Both the position numbers and the translations under genes were made by a program. The notes under the pieces are model-generated. The model was not told the DNA's origin, searched no databases, and worked only from the letters and a program-made list of their open reading frames with translations. A DNA stretch of 64,000 nucleotides, taken from Saccharospirillum sp. MSK14-1 (GTDB taxonomy: Bacteria; Pseudomonadota; Gammaproteobacteria; Pseudomonadales; Natronospirillaceae). The stretch is taken from positions 682,001-746,000 of the forward strand of contig NZ_MIES01000026.1 of NCBI RefSeq assembly GCF_003054965.1, written 5' to 3'. This document shows, piece by piece, positions 1 through 8,769 of the stretch. Numbering within the stretch: position 1 is the stretch's first letter; each line of letters begins with the position of its first letter.

Positions 1-767
1 CGCACCACATTGAGAAAATCAACCAGGCCGCTGTCTTTTAAGCGCTGCGAAATGCCGAACCCTTCTTCAGCGGTCAGGCCGCCGTCGAGCATTTCGTCGC
101 CGGTGTAACGCACCCCCAATAAAAAATCGGGGCCGACGCGTTCGCGGATGGCGCCGAGCACGTCAAAGGTAAAACGCAAACGGTTATCCAGATGACCGCC
201 GTAAGGGGCTTCGAGTGTGTTGGTTAACGGCGACCAGAACTGATCCATTAAATGACCGTAGGCCTGTAATTCCAAACCATCGAGACCGGCTGCCTGCATG
301 CGTTCGGCGGCATCGGCGTAATCACGGATCAGGCGTTCGATGTCCCAGTCTTCAACTTGCTTGGCAAAGGCACGGTGGGCCATTTCGCGTTGGCTGGATG
401 CCGAAAGAGTGGGCAGCCAGTCGGCTTTGTCCCAGCGCGTGCGTCGTCCCAGATGCGTCAGCTGAATCATCACCGCCGTGCCGTAGTCGTGACATTCGTC
501 GGTCAGATCACGCAGCCAGGGCACCACCTCATCCTGGTAGGCGAGGATGTTGTTGAACACCGGCGGGCTGTCTTTGGCAACCGAGGCGGAACCGGCGGTC
601 ATGGTCAGACCGATGCCGGCTTTGGCACGCTCAACGTGGTAAGCCCGATAGGCTTCCTTGGGCATGCCATCCACCGGGTAGGCCGGTTCGTGGGCGGTCA
701 GCATCAGGCGGTTTTTCAGCGTCAGATGCTTCAGTTGGTAGGGCTGCAACAACGGATCAAGGGCCAT
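1..767 (-). CDS. NADH:flavin oxidoreductase (Old Yellow Enzyme family), 3' end cut off by window
   Basis: About 255 N-terminal residues are visible; the C-terminus lies outside the window. The protein opens with the family start (LLQPYQLKHLTLKNRL, residues 6-21) and carries QLTHLGRR near residues 102-109, the flavin and substrate segment of the TIM-barrel domain. The N-terminal pattern resembles the demethylases of dimethylglycine and N-methylproline breakdown (DgcA/StcD group), which add an FeS and NAD-binding half. Whether that half is present cannot be seen. The ATG at 767 has a GAGG about 10 bases upstream. The gene is divergent from the TetR gene and shares an operator with it, so local repression is likely. 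The substrate is not known. Confidence 0.85.
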   Translation of the reverse strand, partial: MALDPLLQPYQLKHLTLKNRLMLTAHEPAYPVDGMPKEAYRAYHVERAKAGIGLTMTAGSASVAKDSPPVFNNILAYQDEVVPWLRDLTDECHDYGTAVMIQLTHLGRRTRWDKADWLPTLSASSQREMAHRAFAKQVEDWDIERLIRDYADAAERMQAAGLDGLELQAYGHLMDQFWSPLTNTLEAPYGGHLDNRLRFTFDVLGAIRERVGPDFLLGVRYTGDEMLDGGLTAEEGFGISQRLKDSGLVDFLNVV

Positions 768-812
768 GACGAGCCTCGGCTTGGGTGGGCGAGCCGTCAA
801 CTTAGCGATGAC

Positions 813-849
813 TGTACATAGGTGTCAATATATAAGACACTGATGTACA
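813..849. promoter_or_regulatory. 37-bp inverted-repeat operator between the OYE and TetR genes
   Basis: The sequence reads TGTACATnnGTGTC, nine central bases, then GACACnnATGTACA. Twelve of 14 positions in each arm match; only the two n positions differ. The centre is at 831. It ends 23 bases before the chosen TetR start (873) and lies 45 bases from the OYE start (767). This is the usual place and symmetry for autoregulated TetR repressors facing their target gene. Binding by this TetR protein is inferred. Confidence 0.75.
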
Positions 850-872
850 TCTTGTGTCGTATATGGACCATC

Positions 873-1556
873 ATGACCGCTCATACGGAGAAAGGCGCCG
901 ATAAGGGGCGCGCGGAAGACTGGCTGAACCTGGCCTATGAAACCCTGGTTCGTTCCGGTGTCGAGGCGGTAAAAATTCAACCGCTGGCTAAGGCGATGAA
1001 CACCTCGCGCACCAGTTTTTACTGGTTTTTCAAAGACCGTGATGCCTTGCTCAGTCAGCTCATCGAGCGCTGGAAAAACACCAACACCCAGGGACTGGTG
1101 GGTCAGACTGAGCGCTATGCCGAAAACGTGATGGAAGCCATGCTGAATGTGTTCGATTGCTGGCTGGAGCCGAAGCTGTTTGATGCCGACTTTGAATACG
1201 CCGTGCGCCATTGGGCACTGCAATCGAGCGATGTCGCTGACGCCGTTGCCGAGGCCGACGAGCGTCGGTTGGCAGCACTGCGCGCCATGCTTAAACGTTA
1301 TGACTATCCCGATGGTGAAGCCGATGTCCGGGCGCGGACCATCTATTTAACGCAGATTGGCTACATCTCCATGCGCACTCAGGAAGATTTAAGCGAGCGC
1401 CTGAGCCGGATGGCGGAATACGTGCGCGTTTTCACCGGACGAACGTGTACGGACGGTGATCTGGCGCGCTTTGTAGCACGCCATCACGATGACCCGAAAG
1501 GCTGGTTGGAAACACATCAAAGCCAGACGCTGGAAACCTGGCTGGCCGATCGTTGA
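873..1556 (+). CDS. TetR family transcriptional regulator
   Basis: A 227-residue one-domain DNA-binding repressor. The helix-turn-helix falls at about residues 33-60 (VKIQPLAKAMNTSRTSFYWF); the rest is an all-helical ligand domain. The frame is open upstream to a GTG at 822, but that start lies inside the palindromic operator and adds residues foreign to the family, so the ATG at 873 is preferred although its Shine-Dalgarno is weak. It is divergent from the OYE-family oxidoreductase and probably controls it and itself. The effector is unknown, though a substrate of the oxidoreductase is a reasonable guess. Confidence 0.85.
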   Translation: MTAHTEKGADKGRAEDWLNLAYETLVRSGVEAVKIQPLAKAMNTSRTSFYWFFKDRDALLSQLIERWKNTNTQGLVGQTERYAENVMEAMLNVFDCWLEPKLFDADFEYAVRHWALQSSDVADAVAEADERRLAALRAMLKRYDYPDGEADVRARTIYLTQIGYISMRTQEDLSERLSRMAEYVRVFTGRTCTDGDLARFVARHHDDPKGWLETHQSQTLETWLADR

Positions 1557-1562
1557 GGTCGA

Positions 1563-1979
1563 TCAGGGTTGGCGTGGGTGTGCTTCGACGCCGCTGGGTA
1601 GCTCGAACCAATCCTGCTTCTCACTCACCCAGACGTGCAAGGTCGGTTGAATCACCCGGGTGTCTTCCAGGGTGCTGGGTTTGAGTTTGATGTGCTCCGG
1701 GTCAGCCGGATTAAAGTGGTAGATACGATTGCCACAGTCAGGGCAGAAAGCGGCACCATTGGTGTTGCCGCTGTCGGATGTGCGTTCCCAGAATTTCAGT
1801 TCGCCATGAAGGGTGAGAGCGCTGGCTTTCACCAGGGCGGTCACACTGAACGCACTGGTCGACAGCTTCTGGCACTGGCGGCAATGGCAGGCCATGACTT
1901 TTAACGGCGGCTCGGCCAGTTCGTAGGTAATGCCACCACATTGGCACGCACCTTTGAGCGGATATTTAAGGTCGGTCAT
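1563..1979 (-). CDS. GFA/CENP-V family zinc-binding protein
   Basis: A 138-residue single-domain protein with the cysteine pattern of the glutathione-dependent formaldehyde-activating (Gfa) fold: C12-x-C14, C31-x-C33-x2-C36 and C79-x2-C82, which would bind two zinc ions. Family members are mostly of unproven function, and only a few act on glutathione-formaldehyde adducts, so no reaction is assigned. The frame continues upstream to 2141 but overlaps the divergent reductase. The start at 1979 gives the usual family length and N-terminus. It ends 6 bases past the TetR stop, on the opposite strand. Confidence 0.85.
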   Translation of the reverse strand: MTDLKYPLKGACQCGGITYELAEPPLKVMACHCRQCQKLSTSAFSVTALVKASALTLHGELKFWERTSDSGNTNGAAFCPDCGNRIYHFNPADPEHIKLKPSTLEDTRVIQPTLHVWVSEKQDWFELPSGVEAHPRQP

Positions 1980-2039
1980 CGTCGGGATCCGGCGGTTGGC
2001 AAGGGGCTTTAATTTCCCTGCTTTTTGGAGATTTGGCAA

Positions 2040-2840
2040 ATGCAAGATCACACACGCATCGGCATCATCGGTGGTTTTGGCTGGATGGGACGTTCGCTGG
2101 GGCGGGCCGCTTTGGCACAAGGCATTATCGAACCGGCGCAATTAATCGTCTCGTCGCGTTCACCGCAAGCGGCCGTTTATGCCGACTGGCCGGGCGTTGA
2201 GATTACCACTGATAATCAGCAATTGGTTGAGCAGGCAGACCTGATTGTTTTATCGGTCCGCCCGCAGGATTTGCCCGCGTTGTCGGTAAATGCACACGGC
2301 AAAACGGTGGTTTCTCTGTTGGCAATGACCGATGCCGATCAACTGAAACAGTCGTTGGGAACCCACCGCATCGTGCGTGCCATGCCGAATGCCGCCGCCG
2401 AAATTGGCCGGGCGTTTTATCCGTGGTGGGCCACCGAAGCGGTGTCGCCAGCGGATCGCGACAGCGTGCAGCAACTGCTATCCAGCTGCGGCACGGCGCG
2501 TGAAGTGCCGACCGAAGCCGCTTTCAGTTATCTGGCTGCTTTGTCAGGCCCCGGTCCGGCGCTGCCGGCTTTGTTGGGCCGAGCGATGTTGGCGCATGCC
2601 AAAGCTCAGGGGCTGGATGATGAACTGGCACTGGAGGCCGTCTTGCAAACGCTGGCCGGTGGCAGTGAACTGTTGCTGCGCGAAGGCACCGACCCGACCG
2701 CCATGGTCGATACGCTGGTTGGTTATCAGGGTGTCAGCGCGGCAGCCTTGCAGACGTTGATCGACAGTGGCTTCGAGCAAAACCTGGCCGAGGCTTTAAC
2801 GGCTGCGCATCAGGTTGAACTGAAAAACTCCGCACGATAA
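2040..2840 (+). CDS. Pyrroline-5-carboxylate reductase-like NAD(P)-binding oxidoreductase
   Basis: 266 residues with the ProC layout: an N-terminal Rossmann fold (GIIGGFGWMG, residues 8-17), a middle RAMPNAAAEIG segment and a helical C-terminal dimer domain (SGPGPALPALL). The match is clear but divergent. Canonical ProC has a GAGNMA-type first loop and a SPGGTT segment near the C-terminus, whereas this protein has GFGWMG and GYQGVS. It could be a paralogue acting on another imino or keto substrate. GGAG at 2027-2030 lies 9 bases before the ATG at 2040, which decides the start. It is the first of three co-directional genes. Confidence 0.7.
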   Translation: MQDHTRIGIIGGFGWMGRSLGRAALAQGIIEPAQLIVSSRSPQAAVYADWPGVEITTDNQQLVEQADLIVLSVRPQDLPALSVNAHGKTVVSLLAMTDADQLKQSLGTHRIVRAMPNAAAEIGRAFYPWWATEAVSPADRDSVQQLLSSCGTAREVPTEAAFSYLAALSGPGPALPALLGRAMLAHAKAQGLDDELALEAVLQTLAGGSELLLREGTDPTAMVDTLVGYQGVSAAALQTLIDSGFEQNLAEALTAAHQVELKNSAR

Positions 2841-2911
2841 ATCACTGCCATCTGGAAAACCCGGCAGATTCCCCCATTTGCTAAGGTGAAGCATTTTTTC
2901 AGGGCTTGAGA

Positions 2912-3262
2912 ATGTATATCGGGGAACTCGCTCGTCGCACCGGCACCACACCCAAGGCGCTGCGTCATTATGAAAGCCTGGGCATTCTGCCGGCGCCGAG
3001 ACGGCGTGGCCGCTATCGCGATTACAGCGAAGAACATCACCACTATGTCGAGTTCATTCAGTCGGCCAAAGCACTGGGGCTGACGCTGAACGAAATCCGT
3101 GCTGCTGGCCCGGTCGATCCGCAAGCGCCGTATTCGACCGGCGTTGCCGCCTTGCTGCAACGCAAACGTCAGGCACTTCACGACGACATTCAGCGTCGTC
3201 AACAGGCGCTCAATGCCATCGATCAATGCCTTAACGATTGGCAACGTTGTACTGACGCTTGA
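2912..3262 (+). CDS. MerR family transcriptional regulator
   Basis: 116 residues. A winged helix occupies the first 70 (YIGELARRTGTTPKALRHYE, then LGILPAPRRRGRYRDYSEE), followed by a C-terminal coiled-coil dimerisation helix (LLQRKRQALHDDIQRRQQAL). There is no cysteine-rich metal-binding tail; the only cysteines are two close to the C-terminus. It lies 71 bases after the ProC-like gene and 54 bases before a flavodoxin-fold oxidoreductase, in the same direction. Regulators of this size next to such enzymes often control them, but the inducer is unknown here. Confidence 0.85.
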   Translation: MYIGELARRTGTTPKALRHYESLGILPAPRRRGRYRDYSEEHHHYVEFIQSAKALGLTLNEIRAAGPVDPQAPYSTGVAALLQRKRQALHDDIQRRQQALNAIDQCLNDWQRCTDA

Positions 3263-3316
3263 CTTTGCCCTTAGGGTCAGACGCCAGACTGACGGTTCAT
3301 TGTTTGAGGAGTAATA

Positions 3317-3898
3317 ATGATGAGTCGCAAGATACTGGTGTTAAATGGCAACCCGAAAACCGATAGCCTGAGTAAGGCGTTGACCGAGCGCTATGTCGCT
3401 GCCGCCAAGGCGCAGCACGAGGTGCATCAACTGAATATCGGTGAAATGGATTTCGAGCCGGACCTGATCGAAGGCTATGATCGCGTCCAGCCGTTGGAAA
3501 CTGACCTGGAAATCTTCCAGACCGAATTGCAGTGGGCCGACCATTGGGTTGTCGTCGCACCCACCTGGTGGGGTGGACCACCGGCCAAACTAAAAGGCTT
3601 GTTCGATCGCGCCCTGCACCCCGGTTTCGGTTTTAAATATCGACCCAATTCGCTGTTGCCTGAACGTCTGCTCACTGGCCGTAGCGCACGCTTAATTCTG
3701 ACCATGGATACACCCATCTGGTACGACCGACTGGTGTTGAAAAAACCGGGTGTGCGCTTGCTAAAAACCGCAACGATGGAATTTTGCGGCATCAAACCGG
3801 TGCGGGTGACCAGCTTCGGTCCGGTGGTGAAATCCACCGAACAACAACGCCGGCGCTGGCTGGAAAAAGTGGCCCGCCTGGGAGCGGCAGGCCGCTAG
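3317..3898 (+). CDS. NAD(P)H-dependent flavodoxin-fold oxidoreductase (NQO1/KefF/MdaB type)
   Basis: 193 residues of the flavodoxin-like quinone reductase fold. The N-terminal strand and phosphate loop read KILVLNGNPKTDSLSKAL, and the FMN/FAD-binding middle reads VVVAPTWWGGPPAKLKGLFDRALHPGFGF. These cytoplasmic enzymes reduce quinones or nitro and azo compounds by two electrons. GAGGAG at 3306-3311 precedes two adjacent ATGs at 3317 and 3320, and either may be used. The gene follows the MerR gene closely and converges on ureJ with a gap of 5 bases. Confidence 0.85.
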   Translation: MMSRKILVLNGNPKTDSLSKALTERYVAAAKAQHEVHQLNIGEMDFEPDLIEGYDRVQPLETDLEIFQTELQWADHWVVVAPTWWGGPPAKLKGLFDRALHPGFGFKYRPNSLLPERLLTGRSARLILTMDTPIWYDRLVLKKPGVRLLKTATMEFCGIKPVRVTSFGPVVKSTEQQRRRWLEKVARLGAAGR

Positions 3899-3903
3899 TT
3901 GGT

Positions 3904-4479
3904 TTAGCTAATGGCTAAGCTGGCGCCCAATAAAGCAATGGCGGCGCCAGCCCAACGTTCCAGTTCTCGACCGGCCAGTTTCTGGCTGAGCGCGCCACTG
4001 GCCAGGCCGGCCAAATGCAACAACACCGTCGCCAATGCAAAGCCAGCAGCGTAACCAAAGGCGCTGCCATTGGCCGGCATTTCCAGGCCGTGCGCCAGAC
4101 CATGAAAGACCGCAAATAAACCACAGCCGGCGGCTGCTAATACTGTCGGTACGCGTCCGGCCAACGCCAGGGCCAAACCGATGGCAACGCTGGAGGCAAG
4201 GATCATCGGCTCCATGGCAGGCAAGCTGAAGCCGGCCATACCCGCAGCACCACCAAGCAATAACGCCAGGACAAAACTGGCGGGTACCCAAAAGCGGGCA
4301 GAGCCGCCTAAGTAGGCTGCCCAGATGCCCACGGCGACCATGGCCAGCAGATGATCATAACCACCCAGAGGATGACCAAAACCAGACGCCAGACTGGCTT
4401 CGTGATGGCCGCTGTGTGCCAAGGCGAGCGATGGCAGAACCGCTACTAAACTCAGACTGATTCGAAGCAGATTTTTCAT
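3904..4479 (-). CDS. ureJ: HupE/UreJ family nickel permease
   Basis: 191 residues. A cleavable-looking signal sequence (MKNLLRISLSLVAVLPSLALA) is followed by the family motif HPLGGYDHLLAM and about six hydrophobic segments, including FAVFHGLAHGLE, whose histidines suit metal transport. HupE/UreJ proteins are membrane proteins that supply nickel to hydrogenase or urease. It is the last gene of the urease run, 15 bases after ureG, so nickel supply for urease is the natural role. Confidence 0.88.
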   Translation of the reverse strand: MKNLLRISLSLVAVLPSLALAHSGHHEASLASGFGHPLGGYDHLLAMVAVGIWAAYLGGSARFWVPASFVLALLLGGAAGMAGFSLPAMEPMILASSVAIGLALALAGRVPTVLAAAGCGLFAVFHGLAHGLEMPANGSAFGYAAGFALATVLLHLAGLASGALSQKLAGRELERWAGAAIALLGASLAIS

Positions 4480-4494
4480 AACGTTCTCCTGAAT

Positions 4495-5142
4495 TTAAAC
4501 AACCGCTTGAGCCGGCGGCAGAGTTTTCGATTCGAGCATGCCTTCGCGCACGATGACGTCGATAACGGCATCCAAGCCTTCGGCTTTCTTCAAGTTGCAG
4601 AACACAAAGGGTTTGTCGCCGCGCATTGTTTTGGCATCGCGATCCATCACATCCAGATCGGCACCAACCAACGGCGCCAGGTCGGTTTTGTTGATAATCA
4701 GCAAGTCAGATTTGGTAATACCCGGACCGCCTTTGCGCGGTATTTTGTCGCCAGCAGACACATCGATCACATAGATGGTTAAGTCGGATAATTCCGGACT
4801 GAAGGTGGCGCTCAGGTTGTCGCCGCCGCTTTCGACAAAGACGACATCTAAAGCGCCATGGCGTGCAACCAGTTCATCAATGGCTGCAAGATTCATCGAC
4901 GCATCTTCGCGAATAGCGGTGTGCGGACAGCCACCGGTTTCGACGCCCAGAATGCGATCGGCATCGAGCGCTTCGTGGCGCGTTAAGAAGTCGGCGTCTT
5001 CGCGGGTGTAGATGTCGTTGGTCACCACGGCAATGTCGTAGTGTTCGCGCAGCGCAGCGCAAAGCGAGCGCAATAAAGCGGTTTTCCCGGAACCTACTGG
5101 GCCGCCGACACCGACGCGTAAGGTTTGTTTGTTGTGGCTCAT
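4495..5142 (-). CDS. ureG: Urease accessory GTPase UreG
   Basis: 215 residues, normal for UreG. A SIMIBI-class GTPase with P-loop [13 protein letters not shown] near the N-terminus, [13 protein letters not shown] (switch and metal region) and [13 protein letters not shown] (guanine specificity). It hydrolyses GTP to drive nickel insertion with UreE, UreF and UreD. The Cys-Pro-His metal-binding triplet is visible as [15 protein letters not shown] lies just before the ATG. It sits 12 bases after ureF and before ureJ in a continuous urease operon. Confidence 0.97.
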   Translation of the reverse strand: MSHNKQTLRVGVGGPVGSGKTALLRSLCAALREHYDIAVVTNDIYTREDADFLTRHEALDADRILGVETGGCPHTAIREDASMNLAAIDELVARHGALDVVFVESGGDNLSATFSPELSDLTIYVIDVSAGDKIPRKGGPGITKSDLLIINKTDLAPLVGADLDVMDRDAKTMRGDKPFVFCNLKKAEGLDAVIDVIVREGMLESKTLPPAQAVV

Positions 5143-5154
5143 TCTGTTGTCTCC

Positions 5155-5832
5155 TTAAGATCGAAACAGACGACTGTATTGATGTTCGTGTTGGGCGCTG
5201 GCGATGGCGAGCGCGGGTAAGCCGGCGCCGATGGCGTCGTCATTTAAGTTTTCTGCGCTGGCCAGTGCGGCCGGAATCTCCGGTTGTAATTCGCCGAGTA
5301 ATTTCTGCGCATCGGTCTGGCCCAGTGGGACCAGTTTTGTGGCGGCGGCAACCTGGTTTTCCAGCCAGGCCCAGCTGTAGCCAAAGGCAGCGGCCTGCGC
5401 ATTAATGCCCCAGCGCGACGCGGCGATGGCAAAGGCGGTAACAAAGCTCAACTCGGTCGCCGGGGCGAACGGCAAGGGCATATCGAGGTGTCGCAACAGT
5501 CTCGCCAAGGCGGCACCCATGGCAGTGTCGGTCAGGCGTAATTCTTTGGTTTCGCGACACGCCAGCGCGAGGTCATTCCATTCGCTGAGTTGGTCAACGT
5601 TGCCGTTCTCGTTAGCGTTGAGTGCGCGCAGCAGTAACGGCAAATCCAGCCGCGCCAGCGACAGTTTCATCTGTGCCGACAAGTACTCGCGTGTGCTGTC
5701 TCGGTCGGTCAGCCAACCGTTTTCGATCGCGCTTTCCAAGCCTTGTGAAAACGAAAATCCGCCCACCGGTAAGCTCAGACTCGCCAACTGCAACAGCCTT
5801 AACAGGCTGCCATCAGTGGTGGTGATGACCAT
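5155..5832 (-). CDS. ureF: Urease accessory protein UreF
   Basis: 225 residues, all-helical. The conserved start LLRLLQLASLSLPVGGFSFSQGLE and the C-terminal LPALAIASAQHEHQYSRLFRS are typical. UreF bridges UreD-bound apo-urease and the UreG GTPase and is thought to gate nickel delivery. Its start codon lies inside the histidine-rich 3' end of ureE: 20 bases are shared in two frames, indicating translational coupling. Confidence 0.96.
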   Translation of the reverse strand: MVITTTDGSLLRLLQLASLSLPVGGFSFSQGLESAIENGWLTDRDSTREYLSAQMKLSLARLDLPLLLRALNANENGNVDQLSEWNDLALACRETKELRLTDTAMGAALARLLRHLDMPLPFAPATELSFVTAFAIAASRWGINAQAAAFGYSWAWLENQVAAATKLVPLGQTDAQKLLGELQPEIPAALASAENLNDDAIGAGLPALAIASAQHEHQYSRLFRS

Positions 5833-6256
5833 GGCTATAAGCTCCGGATTCTGGATTAAAAATTGCCATCTCCGCTTCGGTGGTTAAACCCAGGCCGTGC
5901 AGCATGTCTTCCAATACATGGTCGGGTTGAATGCGCAACCAGCGCTCGCCAACTTCCACTTTGGTGTGGCGGTTGCCCAGGTGATAACAGGCGCGGGCGA
6001 AGGTTGGCCAGTCGTCGCAACGCGCGATCACGGTGGCTTCGAGCGCGCCTTTTACTTGCAGGTGACGGCCGCATTCACTCTTTAATATTTCGCCGACCGC
6101 AAGAGGGCGACCACGTTCTAAAAATAAGCGAACTTCTTCGCCGTTGTCAGCGAACACTCTGAGTCGGCCTTTTTCGCGTTGTTCAAAAGTCAGGGTGACA
6201 CCGGCTTCGGAATCAACCGGGGTTTGGGTGCCTAGACGTTCGTGGATATTGAGCAT
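5813..6256 (-). CDS. ureE: Urease nickel metallochaperone UreE
   Basis: 147 residues from the ATG at 6256. The N-terminal peptide-binding domain (VTLTFEQREKGRLRVFADNG) is followed by the metal-binding domain with CYHLGNRHTKVEVGE and DHVLEDMLHGLGL. The C-terminus ends HGHHHH, a short histidine tail that adds nickel capacity. UreE delivers nickel to the UreDFG complex. The frame extends upstream to 6349, but that extension runs into the hairpin repeat between ureC and ureE and lacks family sequence. The tail codons overlap the start of ureF. Confidence 0.96.
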   Translation of the reverse strand: MLNIHERLGTQTPVDSEAGVTLTFEQREKGRLRVFADNGEEVRLFLERGRPLAVGEILKSECGRHLQVKGALEATVIARCDDWPTFARACYHLGNRHTKVEVGERWLRIQPDHVLEDMLHGLGLTTEAEMAIFNPESGAYSHGHHHH

Positions 6257-6282
6257 GTGTTTGGTCCTGTGGTAATGGATCC

Positions 6283-6392
6283 GCCCCAGGCTCGGGTGCG
6301 ACTTCAGTGACACGCTGTAAATCCTTCCCTGGACGCTCGACGGCAGCATCCCTGCTGCCGACGGTCACTGAAGTCGCACCCGAGCCCGGGGC
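6283..6392. repeat. Long inverted-repeat element between ureC and ureE (family A, copy 1)
   Basis: Two 29-base arms (6283-6311 and 6364-6392) are complementary with one mismatch, starting GCCCCAGGCTCGGG on the left. They enclose a small hairpin at 6341-6360, CGGCAGCA-TCCC-TGCTGCCG. The element fills nearly the whole 146-base gap between ureC and ureE. A second element with the same design, but different arm sequence, lies at 59073-59186. On RNA it would form a long stem that could stabilise ureDABC message or limit read-through to ureEFG. Confidence 0.85.
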
Positions 6393-6402
6393 TGTGTCTG
6401 TG

Positions 6403-8109
6403 CTAGAACAAACAATACCGCTGCGCTAATGGCAGTTCGGTGGCTGGTTCGCAGGTCAGTAACTTGCCATCGGCCCGCACTTCATAGGTTTGCGGATCGA
6501 CGCTGACATCCGGTTGCCAGTCGTTCAGTTTCATATCGCTTTTGCGGATATTGCGGGTGTTTTTGCAGGCGACTAACGGACGCGTTAATCCCAATTGTTT
6601 GCCGATGTCGGCATCGAGCGATGCCTGGCTGACAAAGGTGATGGAGGTTTGTGCCGCGGCCTGGCCATAAGCACCAAACATGGGCCGGTAGTGCACCGGC
6701 TGTGGTGTGGGAATGGACGCATTCGGGTCGCCCATGGGGGCGGCGGCAATCATGCCGCCTTTTAAAATCATCGCCGGTTTGATGCCAAAAAAGGCAGGCT
6801 TCCACAGCACCAGATCGGCCAGTTTGCCTGGCTCAATAGAACCGATGTCTTCAGCAATGCCATGGGTGATGGCGGGGTTGATGGTGTACTTGGCAACGTA
6901 GCGACGGGCGCGGAAATTATCGCAACCCAGATCGAGATCTTCCGCCAATAAACCGCGCTGCTTTTTCATCTTGTCAGCGGTTTGCCAGGTGCGAGTAATG
7001 ACTTCACCGACCCGACCCATGGCCTGAGAGTCGGAAGCGATCATGCTGAACGCACCGAGGTCGTGGAATAAATCTTCAGCGGCAATGGTTTCTTTGCGAA
7101 TGCGCGAATCGGCGAAGGCAACGTCTTCGGGAATGCGCGCATCCAGATGGTGGCACACCATCAACATGTCGAGGTGTTCGTCGATGGTGTTGACGGTATA
7201 AGGCCGCGTCGGGTTCGTGGACGACGGCAATACGTTGGACTGCGCGCAGGCTTTAATAATGTCCGGAGCATGGCCGCCACCGGCACCTTCAGTGTGGTAG
7301 GTGTGAATCACCCGGTCTTTAAATGCCCCAAGGGTGTCATCGACAAAACCCGATTCGTTCAGCGTGTCGGTGTGAATCGCGACCTGCACATCGTATTTTT
7401 CAGCGACGCTCAAACAATTGTCGATGGCCGCCGGTGTGGTGCCCCAATCTTCATGCAGCTTTAATCCACACGCACCCGCGAGGATTTGTTCTTCCAGAGC
7501 TTCCGGCTGGCTGCCATTGCCTTTGCCCAAAAATCCCAGGTTCATCGGCATCGTATCGGTGCTTTGCAACATCTTGCCTAAATACCACGGGCCGGGTGTG
7601 CAGGTGGTCGCTTTGGTGCCGGTGGCTGGGCCGGTGCCGCCGCCAATCATGGTGGTCACACCGGACATCAAGGCTTCTTCAATTTGCTGTGGGCATATAA
7701 AATGAATGTGCGCATCAATGCCGCCGGCGGTGACAATGTTGCCTTCACCGGCAATCACTTCAGTGCCGGGGCCGATGATGATATCGACGTCATCCATGAT
7801 GTCTGGGTTGCCGGCTTTACCGAGTGTTTCAATACGGCCACCGCGAATGCCGATGTCGGCTTTAACGATGCCCCAGTAATCGAGCACCAACGCATTGGTG
7901 ATCACCAGATCAACCGCGGTTGCATTGCTCTGTTGGCTTTGCCCCATGCCGTCGCGTATCACTTTGCCGCCGCCGAATTTCACTTCGTCGCCGTACTGAC
8001 TGTGGTCCGCTTCCACCTGTATCCATAAATCGGTATCGCCGAGGCGAACTTTGTCACCGGTGGTGGGGCCGAACATCTGCGCATAACTTTGGCGATCGAT
8101 CGAACTCAT
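6403..8109 (-). CDS. ureC: Urease alpha subunit UreC
   Basis: 568 residues, full length. The catalytic subunit hydrolyses urea to ammonia and carbamate at a di-nickel centre. Visible motifs are HIHFICP (first two nickel histidines), GLKLHEDWG (carbamylated lysine), [24 protein letters not shown], the flap MVCHHLD with the catalytic histidine, and [12 protein letters not shown] with the nickel-binding aspartate. No key residue appears lost. The start overlaps the ureB stop by ATGA. It is cytoplasmic and assembles with UreA and UreB. Confidence 0.98.
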   Translation of the reverse strand: MSSIDRQSYAQMFGPTTGDKVRLGDTDLWIQVEADHSQYGDEVKFGGGKVIRDGMGQSQQSNATAVDLVITNALVLDYWGIVKADIGIRGGRIETLGKAGNPDIMDDVDIIIGPGTEVIAGEGNIVTAGGIDAHIHFICPQQIEEALMSGVTTMIGGGTGPATGTKATTCTPGPWYLGKMLQSTDTMPMNLGFLGKGNGSQPEALEEQILAGACGLKLHEDWGTTPAAIDNCLSVAEKYDVQVAIHTDTLNESGFVDDTLGAFKDRVIHTYHTEGAGGGHAPDIIKACAQSNVLPSSTNPTRPYTVNTIDEHLDMLMVCHHLDARIPEDVAFADSRIRKETIAAEDLFHDLGAFSMIASDSQAMGRVGEVITRTWQTADKMKKQRGLLAEDLDLGCDNFRARRYVAKYTINPAITHGIAEDIGSIEPGKLADLVLWKPAFFGIKPAMILKGGMIAAAPMGDPNASIPTPQPVHYRPMFGAYGQAAAQTSITFVSQASLDADIGKQLGLTRPLVACKNTRNIRKSDMKLNDWQPDVSVDPQTYEVRADGKLLTCEPATELPLAQRYCLF

Positions 8110-8429
8110 TGTTGCTTCTCCTTCGGCAAAGCGCCCATGACTTCAGCGCGAAAGCCCTGAACAACGCGCTTGCCCACAAAGGGCACCAAGGTGACGGTGC
8201 GCGACTGCCCTGGTTCAAAACGCACGGCGGTGCCTGCGGCAATGTCGAGGTGAAAACCAAGGGCGGCGGTGCGATCGAAATGCAGAGCCGGGTTGGTTTC
8301 GGCGAAGTGATAATGCGAACCAACCTGTACTGGCCGGTCACCACTGTTTTCAACACTCAGCGTCAGCCGCTTGCGGCCGGTATTCAGTTCAATGTCGCCA
8401 TCGGCAACCTGAATTTCTCCGGGAATCAT
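8106..8429 (-). CDS. ureB: Urease beta subunit UreB
   Basis: 107 residues from the ATG at 8429, preceded by GAGGAG. The all-beta structural subunit shows MIPGEIQ at the start, [17 protein letters not shown] in the middle and the closing pattern GKRVVQGF typical of UreB. The frame is open upstream to 8510 but would overlap ureA. It overlaps ureC by 4 bases, a common arrangement for equal subunit amounts. Confidence 0.97.
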   Translation of the reverse strand: MIPGEIQVADGDIELNTGRKRLTLSVENSGDRPVQVGSHYHFAETNPALHFDRTAALGFHLDIAAGTAVRFEPGQSRTVTLVPFVGKRVVQGFRAEVMGALPKEKQQ

Positions 8430-8439
8430 GGTCGTCTCC

Positions 8440-8742
8440 TCAGGCAATGGGGTGGTGAACGGTGACCAGCTTGGTGCCGTCCGGAAACGTGGCTTCGACC
8501 TGCACCTCATCGATCATGTCAGCAATGCCCTCCATCACCTGGTCGGCACTGAGCAGCTCTTTGCCGTCGCTCATCAATTCGGCCACGGTTTTGCCATCAC
8601 GCGCGCCTTCGGCAATCGCCAGACTGATGTAGGCCACCGCCTCGGGATAATTCAGTTTCAGACCGCGAGCCAAGCGACGTTCGGCCAGGAGTCCGGCGGT
8701 AAACACCAGCAGTTTGTCTTTTTCTCGGGGCAACAATTCCAT
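8440..8742 (-). CDS. ureA: Urease gamma subunit UreA
   Basis: 100 residues, the standard length. It begins [20 protein letters not shown] and contains [13 protein letters not shown] and the C-terminal [11 protein letters not shown], all diagnostic for UreA. Together with UreB and UreC it forms the (ABC)3 urease trimer. GAGG stands about 8 bases before the ATG. The gene is 10 bases upstream of ureB. Confidence 0.97.
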   Translation of the reverse strand: MELLPREKDKLLVFTAGLLAERRLARGLKLNYPEAVAYISLAIAEGARDGKTVAELMSDGKELLSADQVMEGIADMIDEVQVEATFPDGTKLVTVHHPIA

Positions 8743-8769
8743 AACGATTTCCTCAACCTAAGCGGTGAT

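Noticed and set aside
3259-3316. A MerR-type promoter with a long spacer before the flavodoxin-fold gene.
   Set aside because: A TTGACT and a short CCCT/AGGG dyad are present, but no convincing -10 at the needed distance.
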